DNA of 64,000 bases, from positions 1 to 64,000 of the forward strand of contig NZ_NFKT01000023.1 in the NCBI RefSeq assembly GCF_002160525.1, in the 5' to 3' direction. This document shows, piece by piece, positions 1-6,502 of the stretch (positions within the stretch are counted from its first letter, which is position 1; each line of letters starts with the position of its first letter). The position numbers and the translations under genes were made by a program. This DNA is from Lachnoclostridium sp. An169. Its GTDB lineage: Bacteria; Bacillota; Clostridia; Lachnospirales; Lachnospiraceae. The notes below the pieces were generated by a model. The model made no database searches. It saw nothing but the letters and a program-made list of their open reading frames with translations, and was not told the DNA's origin.

Positions 1-69
1 AGAAAGAGACACCTTCACAGGGAATTCAGGTTTGAAAAAGCCTGGATTTTGTGGGAGTGTCTCTTTCCT
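1..69. repeat. Imperfect palindrome at the window edge
   Basis: Positions 2-12 (GAAAGAGACAC) pair with 57-67 (GTGTCTCTTTC). Inside, CAGG pairs with CCTG around a short AT-rich loop. The hairpin is in the accessory element, downstream of the minus-strand regulator gene at 165-338. It could act as that gene's terminator, although no clear T-run follows on the minus strand. The element continues beyond the window edge. Confidence 0.5.
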
Positions 70-164
70 GTATATCAGGGGCTAAAAATTGGTATTATCC
101 GACAGCCCCCTGCAAGATACAATTACTTCCTTATAGGTGGGCGGCTAAAGAGAACGGCACCTTT

Positions 165-338
165 TTATAGTTCTGTGTTTATTTTCCCATGTTCTTTTTC
201 AAACTTGGCTACATGCCGTTTCATCAGTACCTCAAGTTCGCGATTTGCTGAACGGGCATTGTATTCAGCCACATACCGGAATTTCTTTAATAACTCGGGA
301 TCTGTCCTCAATGTGAATTTTGCTGTATCAGATGGCAT
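165..338 (-). CDS. Arc-like ribbon-helix-helix DNA-binding protein (copy 1)
   Basis: A 57-residue protein with the Arc/MetJ pattern: a short beta-strand (KFTLRTD), then two helices rich in basic residues (LLKKFRYVAEYNARSANRELEVLMKR is the helix-turn-helix stretch). ATG at 338 is chosen because GGAGG lies 8 bases before it; an upstream TTG at 353 overlaps that ribosome-binding site. It is about half identical to the neighbour at 427-594 (shared KFTLR-D and LKKFRY-A-YN-RSAN). Such proteins bind DNA as dimers of dimers and commonly repress their own promoter in mobile elements. Each copy has a near-identical operator array upstream, so autoregulation or cross-regulation is likely. Target genes beyond its own promoter are unknown. 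Confidence 0.8.
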   Translation of the reverse strand: MPSDTAKFTLRTDPELLKKFRYVAEYNARSANRELEVLMKRHVAKFEKEHGKINTEL

Positions 339-367
339 ATAAAGTTCCTCCAATTTGTTATGCCACT

Positions 368-418
368 AGTATAACGTCTAAATGACGGCAATATTCGATG
401 TGACGGCTTTGTGACGGC
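368..418 (-). promoter_or_regulatory. Promoter and TGACGGC operator array of regulator copy 1
   Basis: On the minus strand a -10 box (TATACT) occupies 368-373. Directly upstream is an inverted repeat (CGTC 375-378 / GACG 384-387) and then TGACGGC repeats starting at 383, 401 and 412 (plus-strand reading). The -35 is poor. The layout matches the array at 630-679, which implies recognition by the same protein family. Confidence 0.6.
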
Positions 419-426
419 TCAAACTA

Positions 427-594
427 TTAATCCTCTATTTTCCCATAACGTTCTTCAAAATTACGGATATGCCTATTGATAATTATCTGCAATTCATTAT
501 TTGCAGAACGCCCATTATATCCGGCTATATATCGAAATTTTTTCAATGAATTGGTGTCTATTCTTAACGTGAATTTAGATTTATCCTTGTTCAA
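427..594 (-). CDS. Arc-like ribbon-helix-helix DNA-binding protein (copy 2)
   Basis: A 55-residue paralogue of the protein at 165-338, read from a TTG start with GGGGG six bases upstream. Translation gives MNKDKSKFTLRID followed by NSLKKFRYIAGYNGRSANNE and a basic helix ending in KIED. Same beta-strand plus two-helix fold as copy 1, so a dimeric DNA-binding regulator is expected. It lies in tandem upstream of copy 1 but has its own promoter and operator array. TTG is the only start giving reasonable ribosome-binding-site spacing; no ATG is in frame nearby. Confidence 0.75.
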   Translation of the reverse strand: MNKDKSKFTLRIDTNSLKKFRYIAGYNGRSANNELQIIINRHIRNFEERYGKIED

Positions 595-629
595 AATGTT
601 CCCCCGTTTATCAACATTTCTTTGACTTT

Positions 630-679
630 ATTATACCGTCAAAGCGACGGCATTTTTGAATTGACGGCATTGTGACGGC
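630..679 (-). promoter_or_regulatory. Promoter and operator array of regulator copy 2
   Basis: Minus-strand -10 box TATAAT at 630-635. Upstream lies a perfect inverted repeat CCGTC (636-640) / GACGG (646-650), then CGACGGC at 645 and TGACGGC at 662 and 673. Repeat phasing (17 then 11 bases) nearly equals that of the array at 368-418 (18 then 11). The inverted repeat sits in the -10/-35 spacer, as expected for repression. Confidence 0.65.
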
Positions 680-743
680 ATATTATAATTTATTCAAATC
701 AGTATAAAAATATACAATGTCGATTAAGAAAGAAGGAAAAACA

Positions 744-1016
744 ATGAAGAAATTTAAAAATTTGTTTCGTATATTAGGATATGCAATATATTTTTTGTTG
801 GGCTCTTTTGTTATATTTATCAATTTCATGACGATTCCGAATATCTCTACATCATCATCTGCACGGTTAGAAATTGCTGTCGCTATTTTGGCAGCACTAT
901 ATTTTCCCGGAATGATCTGCATACAGTTTCACACTATCCGTAATTTGGAAAATAAAATTGAAGAGTTAGAAAACGAAAGATCCGATAAAAATCCGGATGC
1001 GCATCTATCTTTGTAA
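744..1016 (+). CDS. Small two-helix membrane protein of the integrated element
   Basis: A 90-residue protein starting MKKFKNLF, with GAAGG about 6 bases before the ATG at 744; an upstream ATG at 717 lacks a ribosome-binding site. Two hydrophobic segments (about residues 8-28 and 42-62) are joined by a short polar loop. The C-terminal 25 residues are highly charged (NLENKIEELENERSD), probably cytoplasmic and coiled-coil-like. It is divergent from the Arc-like regulators, with the 630-679 operator between them, so it may be part of their regulon. No family recognised; function unknown. Confidence 0.6.
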   Translation: MKKFKNLFRILGYAIYFLLGSFVIFINFMTIPNISTSSSARLEIAVAILAALYFPGMICIQFHTIRNLENKIEELENERSDKNPDAHLSL

Positions 1017-1087
1017 AGATTTAAATTATAGTTATGCCATGTATTTGGCAGATTTGTACTTAAATCTGCTTGAGTGCTATTCAAAAT

Positions 1088-1157
1088 GAAAATAAGTCAG
1101 TGTCAACAAGACGTGCAAACGTCGGCGCAAGCCCTTGTTGTTGATAATGGCTTATTT
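1088..1157 (+). ncRNA. Compact three-way-junction RNA with two GCAA tetraloops (terminator-like)
   Basis: AAAATAAGTCA pairs with TGGCTTATTTT (closing stem). CAACAAG pairs with CTTGTTG, and inside sit two hairpins capped by GCAA: GACGT(1110)-GCAA-ACGTC(1123) and GGC(1124)-GCAA-GCC(1133). A T-rich tail (TTATTTT) follows. It lies between the small membrane protein gene and the integrase leader. It could simply be an intrinsic terminator, but the two GNRA loops are elaborate for that and suggest a folded RNA. The fold is inferred by eye. Confidence 0.5.
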
Positions 1158-1224
1158 TTATTTTACTGAAAAAAACTCTCAGAATCGAGTGTAAAAACTT
1201 AAATCGAAGTATTCTCCCATATTA

Positions 1225-1269
1225 CTTCTGAATCCGTTGCAATAGCAAATTTTGCGGATTCAGAAGGAG
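1225..1269 (+). promoter_or_regulatory. Hairpin overlapping the ribosome-binding site of the integrase leader
   Basis: A perfect 12-bp inverted repeat: CTTCTGAATCCG at 1225-1236 and CGGATTCAGAAG at 1255-1266. The second arm runs into AAGGAG (1264-1269), the only good ribosome-binding site before ATG 1277. Folding would hide part of it and lower translation of the integrase N-terminal frame. Confidence 0.55.
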
Positions 1270-1276
1270 CAAGAAT

Positions 1277-1370
1277 ATGGATCCAATAGAACTAAAAGAA
1301 GAAAAAACGAAAACAATCCTTTTTCTCAATTTGTATCATACTTAGAGCCGAACGCAGACAAGGGAAAAAT
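1277..1370 (+). other. Integrase N-terminal coding sequence split over three frames
   Basis: From ATG 1277 (AAGGAG upstream) the reading is MDPIELKEEKTKTILF and then stops at 1343. One frame back, from 1324, the sequence continues SQFVSYLEPNADKGK. One further frame back it enters MYWYTYLPDT of the integrase. The composite resembles the usual start of this integrase family. The shifts fall at CCTTTTTC (about 1318-1325) and GGGAAAAA (1362-1369), both slippery. Either two single-base deletions or two -1 ribosomal frameshifts would explain it; assembly error in homopolymers is also possible. Confidence 0.5.
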
Positions 1371-2441
1371 ATGTACTGGTATACATATCTGCCGGATACA
1401 CGGAAAGGACGTGTGCTGACCAAGAGAAAAAATAGAAAAGACCTGGAAAATGCTATCGTGAAAGATTTTAGAGACCGTGACAAATGCATGACTATTCATG
1501 ATTTATTTTATGAATGTTATTTAAAACGTGTCGAGTGTCGTTCAATCTCAGAAGCCACATATACACGATATTGTAATGTTTTTAAAAAGTACTATGTGAA
1601 TTCAGAAATGGAAAATAGAATAGTAAAAGAACTGGACGAACGGGAATTGTATGATTTTATCCTTACGATCGTAGCGGAAAACCATATCAGTGCAAAAGAA
1701 TACGGACTACTTAGAACGATAACAACTGCAATGTTGAAAACCGCAAAACGCTTCGGATTAACTAATATCAGTCCCTCGGCATTTTTCAGTGATCTGGATA
1801 TCGGGAAAAGAGCTTTTACCAAAAAGAAGAAGCCTGATTGCATGGAAGTATATACCCTTAATGAGCTCCATGCCATCAAAGAGTATGTGAAAGAGAATCC
1901 GTCTATACGCAATATCTCCGCAATTATTATTGCAAAAACAGGTATGCGTGATGGAGAATGCGTTGCATTAAAACCGGAAGATATTGATTTTAAAAAGAGC
2001 ACAATACATGTTCACCGCACTGAAACCAAATACCGGGATCGGACAACAAACAAATATGTTACAGAAGTTGTTGACGTAACTAAAAGCGATGCCGGGGACC
2101 GATATATCGTTGTAGATACGGAAACCTTGGATTTTTTCAGACTGGCGATGCTGTTGAGCAAGGACGAGTATATTTTTTCTGACAATGGAAGAAGAATCCG
2201 CGCACACGCTGTCCGTAGAAAGCTGAAACGAATCTGTGAAGCTCTGGAAATCACATACCGTCCGCCGCATAAGCTGAGAAAAACATATATCACAGAACTT
2301 GAGAAAAATCAGGTTCCAAAAAGCATTATTATCTCGCAGGTCGGACACAGTAACTTTAAGACAACAGAACAATATTACATTTTTGATAATTCAGAATTGT
2401 CAACCAGAAAGGATATCATCAGCCGCGCGCTGACGTATTAG
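1371..2441 (+). CDS. int: Tyrosine recombinase / site-specific integrase
   Basis: A 356-residue tyrosine recombinase from ATG 1371. Core-binding (SAM-like) region at about 40-145 and catalytic domain at about 160-350. Visible catalytic residues: Arg193 (GMRDGE), Lys238 region, His300 and Arg303 (HKLRKTY), His326 (VGHSNFKTTEQYYIF) and the nucleophile Tyr335/336. It catalyses integration and excision of the element to its left. The gene ends about 90 bases from the 3' end of tRNA-Trp, the usual place for an integrase next to its attachment site. The first ATG has no good ribosome-binding site, and coherent N-terminal sequence lies upstream in other frames (see 1277-1370), so the active protein may be longer or the gene may be damaged. 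Confidence 0.85.
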   Translation: MYWYTYLPDTRKGRVLTKRKNRKDLENAIVKDFRDRDKCMTIHDLFYECYLKRVECRSISEATYTRYCNVFKKYYVNSEMENRIVKELDERELYDFILTIVAENHISAKEYGLLRTITTAMLKTAKRFGLTNISPSAFFSDLDIGKRAFTKKKKPDCMEVYTLNELHAIKEYVKENPSIRNISAIIIAKTGMRDGECVALKPEDIDFKKSTIHVHRTETKYRDRTTNKYVTEVVDVTKSDAGDRYIVVDTETLDFFRLAMLLSKDEYIFSDNGRRIRAHAVRRKLKRICEALEITYRPPHKLRKTYITELEKNQVPKSIIISQVGHSNFKTTEQYYIFDNSELSTRKDIISRALTY

Positions 2442-2484
2442 TGGTGATTACTCAATGATTACTCAGAGAAATGCAAAAATAAAA

Positions 2485-2519
2485 GTGCTGAAAACCGCCC
2501 AAACAACGGATTTCAGCAC
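2485..2519 (-). terminator. Intrinsic terminator of tRNA-Trp
   Basis: GTGCTGAAAACCG (2485-2497) pairs with CGGATTTCAGCAC (2507-2519). Read on the minus strand, the hairpin lies just after the tRNA 3' end and is followed by TTTTATTTTT, a typical Rho-independent terminator. It may also stop integrase transcription on the plus strand. Confidence 0.75.
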
Positions 2520-2520
2520 C

Positions 2521-2560
2521 CAACCCAACAGGGGATGAGAGAATCGAACTCCCACCAAAG
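2521..2560. other. Probable attachment site (3' end of tRNA-Trp)
   Basis: Elements with tyrosine recombinases commonly insert in the 3' half of a tRNA gene and restore it by a duplicated core. Here an integrase gene faces the tRNA-Trp 3' end within 90 bases. The second copy of the core should lie outside the window to the left; no copy is seen in 1-2500. The exact core cannot be fixed from one end. Confidence 0.4.
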
Positions 2561-2599
2561 GTTTTGGAGACCCCTATCATACCATTTGACCAATCCCCT
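2529..2599 (-). tRNA. trnW: tRNA-Trp (anticodon CCA)
   Basis: A 71-nt cloverleaf on the minus strand. Acceptor AGGGGAT pairs with ATCCCCT. The D-arm has 4 bp. The anticodon loop CTCCAAA gives CCA and decodes UGG. The T-arm is GGGAG-TTCGATT-CTCTC and the discriminator is G73. The 3' CCA is not encoded (the genome reads TTG). The anticodon arm is close to that of known bacterial tRNA-Trp. Its 3' end faces the integrase gene, so it is the likely attachment site of the element at 1-2528. Confidence 0.93.
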
Positions 2600-2759
2600 A
2601 TCTTGTGGCTTGCCACTCACAAGCCACTTACATAGTATAATGTGAACCGGAGATTTTGTCAAGAATTTTTTGGAATTTTCTATTTTTCTATTCTGTTTTA
2701 CCTATTCACCTATTTCACATTGTTTCCGGCTATTTTTGTCGTTGCTTCAACACATCAAC

Positions 2760-3632
2760 TTAAATCCCATATTCTTTGTAAAGCGCTTCCCGATATTCCG
2801 GATCGGATGCGATTTTTATAATCAGATCAGTCCGGTTATCTTCGCTCAGAAGGAGAATAAGGCGACTGTAGCGATCGGAAGCCTGCTCCTGTCCCTCCGT
2901 ACGCCCTTCTTTTCTCCCCTGTTCAAGGGCATCGTTCCATATCATCTGTCCAAGTTTCGTCATAGAAATTGCCTCCTTAATTGATTTCAGATCATTTTCA
3001 TCAAGAAATTTTACTGCAAAGGTATAAAGAATTGCCTCCATTTTCTGAATATCGTTCCTGGAAAATACATTTTCGGCTGACCTCAGGACCTCTATGGATT
3101 TCAGCATCCGCTCCTTTCGGTCGGAGCGCCCACCCATAAGCGGAGCAAAGAGCAGGGGAATAATATCTTTCCGGTCCGGCGGGAGCGATTGCTTTTCAGA
3201 AAAACGTTCCAGAATCAGGTCTGCATCAGTATCTTTCAGACGAATTAGTTTTACCCGGTACGTGTTGATCCCTTCTGTAATACTGTCCTGCAGATGTTTC
3301 ACCTGCGAAGAACAGATCACGTAAGTTATAACGGGAGCATTGTAGAGTCTTGCAGTGGAAGCTTCATACTCCCGGAAACGTTTGAGATCTTTTTCAGAAA
3401 TCGCATCACTTTCAAATTCAAAATGATAATAAGAACCATTTTCCATTTCATATAGGAAATCTTCATACCTGTGCCGGGCTTCCAGTTCCACGATCTCTGT
3501 AGGAGCTGCCCGGAGTACTTTTTCCTCAATGCCAAGCCACTGTATCATTTCATCTCCAAAGTAGGCGGCTGATTTGAGGGCAAGATCTTCAGCCTGGGAA
3601 AGACTGGCTGTTCTTTTGTGTGTGTTCTGCAA
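2760..3632 (-). CDS. Rpn/PD-(D/E)XK-like putative nuclease (transposase-associated family)
   Basis: A 290-residue protein. The N-terminal two thirds look like the Rpn/YhgA PD-(D/E)XK group: E-LEARHRYEDFLYEMENGSY then YHFEFES (the core E-x-E after a beta-strand) and ITYVICSS. The C-terminus has a helical MTKLGQMIWNDALEQGRKEG stretch with the EGRTEGQEQ repeat characteristic of these proteins. A TTG start at 3632 is chosen: GGAGG (3638-3642) is 5 bases upstream and a -10 box (TATACT, minus strand 3675-3680) leaves no room for the longer ATG form at 3671. Family members promote RecA-independent recombination or act as endonucleases; its role here is unknown. Monocistronic. Confidence 0.65.
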   Translation of the reverse strand: MQNTHKRTASLSQAEDLALKSAAYFGDEMIQWLGIEEKVLRAAPTEIVELEARHRYEDFLYEMENGSYYHFEFESDAISEKDLKRFREYEASTARLYNAPVITYVICSSQVKHLQDSITEGINTYRVKLIRLKDTDADLILERFSEKQSLPPDRKDIIPLLFAPLMGGRSDRKERMLKSIEVLRSAENVFSRNDIQKMEAILYTFAVKFLDENDLKSIKEAISMTKLGQMIWNDALEQGRKEGRTEGQEQASDRYSRLILLLSEDNRTDLIIKIASDPEYREALYKEYGI

Positions 3633-3964
3633 TATTACCTCCGTTTCTAACAGGCACAGCACAATCTCCATATTAGTATAATAACACAACAGACAGCAGT
3701 TTGTTTTATCTTTTGCAAAATTTCATGTCAATAAGTTACCTGTTCATTGGATATCTGTCCGAAACGGACGGCGATATTCAGATGAGTGTTTGATGAAAGA
3801 AATGTTTCTGAAAAAAACATAGAAGGAAAACATTTCATGTTAATATTGTTGCAGTGTATATGGTGACGGTTTCTGTGCCGTACTGTTGTCTGTAGATCAA
3901 GGATAACGCAATGAGTACAAAAATACAATCGGGATTTTTGCCAAAATATTTTTTCAGATTTTGT

Positions 3965-3999
3965 TAAACTTTTTCTGATATCCGGCAGTTATTTATAAT
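3965..3999 (+). promoter_or_regulatory. Promoter region of the ECF sigma operon
   Basis: A -10 box TATAAT at 3994-3999 precedes the sigma gene at 4066. About 30 bases upstream TTAAACTTTT (3964-3973) resembles an ECF-type -35 (GAAACTTTT-like), so autoregulation alongside a housekeeping promoter is possible. Apart from a weak GAAATGTTT/AAACATTTC inverted repeat (3799-3836), nothing else convincing is seen in 3690-3960. Confidence 0.4.
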
Positions 4000-4065
4000 G
4001 AGACAGCCGGACTGCAAGACTGACAAAGCAGAAGAATAATACAGTGGAGAAGGGGAAAAAGAGAC

Positions 4066-4596
4066 ATGAAGGACAGAAAACTGATCGAGAGAGCCCGAAA
4101 CGGCGACAAAGACGCTCTTGACGAAATTGTTATCAGATATTACGACGACATTTACCGATTCTGTCTTTACATGACCGGGGAGGAACAGGATTCCTATGAC
4201 ATCTCCCAGGAAGTGTTCCTTCGTTTTTTCTCCTATATGAATTCTTATCGCCACAGGAACCTGAAAGGTTATCTTCTGATCATAGCGAGGAATCTCTGCC
4301 GGGATTATTTACGCAGAAGGAGCCGGGAAAATGAAACCGGATTTCCGGACGGGCTGGCGGAGAAGAAAGATCCCATCGGCAGCGTCGAACTGGAACTGCT
4401 GATGAACCGCCTGTTGGGGCAGCTCCCATGTGAACAGCGGGAGGTAATCATCCTGCGTATCCGGGAGGAGTTTAAGTTCAAAGAGATCGCTGGGATAACA
4501 GGGGACAGCCTGTCCACGGTAAAATCCCGGTACCGCCTGGGAATTGCCAGAATGCGCAGTCTGCTTGAATCAGAGAAAGGGGATGACAGTCTATGA
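4066..4596 (+). CDS. ECF-type RNA polymerase sigma factor
   Basis: A 176-residue ECF sigma factor. Sigma-2 covers about residues 8-80 (RYYDDIYRFCLYMTGEEQDSYDISQEVF; basic -10 binding segment NLCRDYLRRR), then a linker, then sigma-4 at about 110-170 (LPCEQREVIILRIREEFKFKEIAGITGDSLSTVKSRYRLGIARMR). ATG 4066 follows GGAGAAGGGG. Its stop overlaps the start of the membrane gene by 4 bp, and an ABC transporter follows, a common layout in which the sigma factor controls its own membrane and transport operon. The stimulus is unknown. Confidence 0.92.
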   Translation: MKDRKLIERARNGDKDALDEIVIRYYDDIYRFCLYMTGEEQDSYDISQEVFLRFFSYMNSYRHRNLKGYLLIIARNLCRDYLRRRSRENETGFPDGLAEKKDPIGSVELELLMNRLLGQLPCEQREVIILRIREEFKFKEIAGITGDSLSTVKSRYRLGIARMRSLLESEKGDDSL

Positions 4597-5555
4597 CGAG
4601 CAAGCGCGAGGAAAGAAAATTAAAAAAACTGTTCAGAACTGCGGACAGCCGGATTATGATCGATCCAAAGCAGCGGCGCCGGACGGCGGTCCTTCTGCAG
4701 CGGATGGCGGTTGGAGAAAAGGTGGCAGTCGTAGAAAGCATGGAAGCCGGAGACCGAGTGACAGTCATAGAAAGCGCGGCGGGCGGATGGGATAGTGAAC
4801 GAAGGCTTATTGATACGAAATCAACGTGGCAGATCCTGAAAAGCCAGCTGCACTATATGGAAAAGAAATTCTGGGCGGCGGATATTCTGGCAAACCTGGT
4901 GTTTGTTTCGTTCTTTTTTATCCTGCGCTTTTACGGAGCCGGGACTGCGGATATCCGGATGTATTCTTCACTTGCCGCTTCGATATTGGGGAGCGTATCC
5001 ATTCTGGTTCTGTCAAATGTTTTCGAAAACGGCATGGCGGAGCTTACGGAGACGTGTTTTTTTAATATGAAGCAGCTTGCGGCACTGCAGATGACGGTGC
5101 TGGGGGGAGTAAATCTTGCGGGGCTTACATTTGCGGCGGTTTATGCGGGGATACAGTGGCGGATTCCGCTGATCTGGATGGGACTTTATGTGGGGGGGCC
5201 TTTTCTGTTTACTGCGGCGGTGAGCCTGTCCTGTCTGATAAAGGAAAAGCTCAGAAATCAAGCTTTTTGCGTGCTTGCAGCGGGAATGATCTCAGCGGTG
5301 CTGTTTTCTGTACTTGCCTCTCTTTCGGGTCTCCCGGCGGGAGTGCGGAGGGCTGAATCGGCTGGGGCTTTTCTGCACAGGAATGAATGGATATCAGAAA
5401 GTGTCCTGATATCCGGAAAGGAACTGCTGAGGGAGAGCGGACTGGCACTGTGGATTGTCATATTTGCAGGGGGAGCAGTTCTGCTAGCTGTGCAGACAGC
5501 CCGGCTGTTTGGAAAAATCGGGAAAGGGGAGATTTTATGCACAGACTGGAACTGA
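4593..5555 (+). CDS. Membrane protein, candidate anti-sigma or sensor
   Basis: A 320-residue protein. A basic cytoplasmic N-terminus of about 90 residues contains two similar stretches (VAVVESMEAGDRV and VTVIESAAGGWDS). It is followed by about six transmembrane helices (roughly 97-117, 127-147, 158-180, 187-212, 222-245, 285-307). It begins inside the sigma stop codon (ATGA) and overlaps the ABC ATPase start by 19 bp, so all four genes are translationally coupled. Position after an ECF sigma gene suggests an anti-sigma or sensor role, but no classical zinc-finger anti-sigma motif (HxxxCxxC) is present. It could instead be a membrane subunit of the ABC system. Confidence 0.6.
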   Translation: MTSKREERKLKKLFRTADSRIMIDPKQRRRTAVLLQRMAVGEKVAVVESMEAGDRVTVIESAAGGWDSERRLIDTKSTWQILKSQLHYMEKKFWAADILANLVFVSFFFILRFYGAGTADIRMYSSLAASILGSVSILVLSNVFENGMAELTETCFFNMKQLAALQMTVLGGVNLAGLTFAAVYAGIQWRIPLIWMGLYVGGPFLFTAAVSLSCLIKEKLRNQAFCVLAAGMISAVLFSVLASLSGLPAGVRRAESAGAFLHRNEWISESVLISGKELLRESGLALWIVIFAGGAVLLAVQTARLFGKIGKGEILCTDWN

Positions 5556-6502
5556 CAGGAATTGAAAAGGAATTTAAAGGGAAAAAGGCCGTGGAGTGTA
5601 CAGACCTGCAGCTCGCGAGCGGCATATACGGTCTTCTGGGGGAAAACGGAGCGGGAAAAACGACCTTGATGCGGATGATCTGCGGCGTGCTGCGGCCGGA
5701 CAGGGGCGTGATCCGATGCGATAAGATTCCTATCGGAGAAATGGGAAAATCCTACCGCGCCCTGCTGGGGTATCTGCCTCAGGATTTCGGATATTATAAG
5801 GACTTTACTGCAAGGCGTTTTCTGAACTATATGGCTGCTCTGAAAGCTCTGCCGGAAAAATACGCGGCAGAGCGGATCGATGAACTTCTGGAACTGGCAG
5901 ACCTGAAACCGTTTCAGAACCAGAAGCTGAAGACATACTCCGGCGGAATGATCCGGAGAGTGGGGATTGTCCAGGCACTTCTGAATGATCCGAAGATCCT
6001 TGTTCTGGATGAGCCCACAGCGGGACTTGACCCGAAGGAGCGGGTGCGGTTCAGAAATATGATCAGCGCCCTTGGGAAGGAACGGATCGTGCTGCTTTCG
6101 ACGCATATTGTGACGGATGTGGATTACATTGCAGGCCAGATTCTGATCATGAAGGAGGGCAGGATCATCCGGAAAGGGACAGAACGGGAGCTTGCGGAGG
6201 CTCTTCCGCAGATTGTGTGGGAATGCAGAGTGTCCGAAAGCAGTGTGGAGCACTTTGAGAAGAAATACATCGTCAGCAATCTGCGCCGCAGCGGAGATGA
6301 GAGCGGAAGAGAAGTGGAACTGCGGATTGTCTCAGAAGAAAAGCCGACAGTAGATTCCATACCCCGGGAAGCGGTTCTGGAAGACATTTATCTGTATCTG
6401 ACACGGGAGCGGCAGCACTTTGCGGAAAATTTTACAGAAAAAGCAGGGCGGAAATCCGGCAGAAGAACGCAGACGGGAGGAAATGCAGATGAGATTATAT
6501 AA
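5537..6502 (+). CDS. ABC transporter ATP-binding protein
   Basis: A 321-residue ATPase of the antibiotic/drug type. Walker A GENGAGKTT (about residue 35), signature YSGGMIRRVGI, Walker B ILVLDEPTAGLD, and switch His in STHIV. ATG 5537 follows GGGGA. The C-terminal ~100 residues after the NBD carry a small alpha/beta extension, as in CcmA/YxlF-type proteins. It partners the permease at 6489, which starts inside its last codons. The operon with an ECF sigma factor suggests inducible export or stress protection; the substrate is unknown. Confidence 0.9.
   Translation: MHRLELTGIEKEFKGKKAVECTDLQLASGIYGLLGENGAGKTTLMRMICGVLRPDRGVIRCDKIPIGEMGKSYRALLGYLPQDFGYYKDFTARRFLNYMAALKALPEKYAAERIDELLELADLKPFQNQKLKTYSGGMIRRVGIVQALLNDPKILVLDEPTAGLDPKERVRFRNMISALGKERIVLLSTHIVTDVDYIAGQILIMKEGRIIRKGTERELAEALPQIVWECRVSESSVEHFEKKYIVSNLRRSGDESGREVELRIVSEEKPTVDSIPREAVLEDIYLYLTRERQHFAENFTEKAGRKSGRRTQTGGNADEII

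Noticed and set aside
4305..4517. Small minus-strand open frames within the sigma gene and similar short frames elsewhere
   Set aside because: No ribosome-binding sites, low-complexity Ser/Arg/Pro composition, and covered by well-supported genes.
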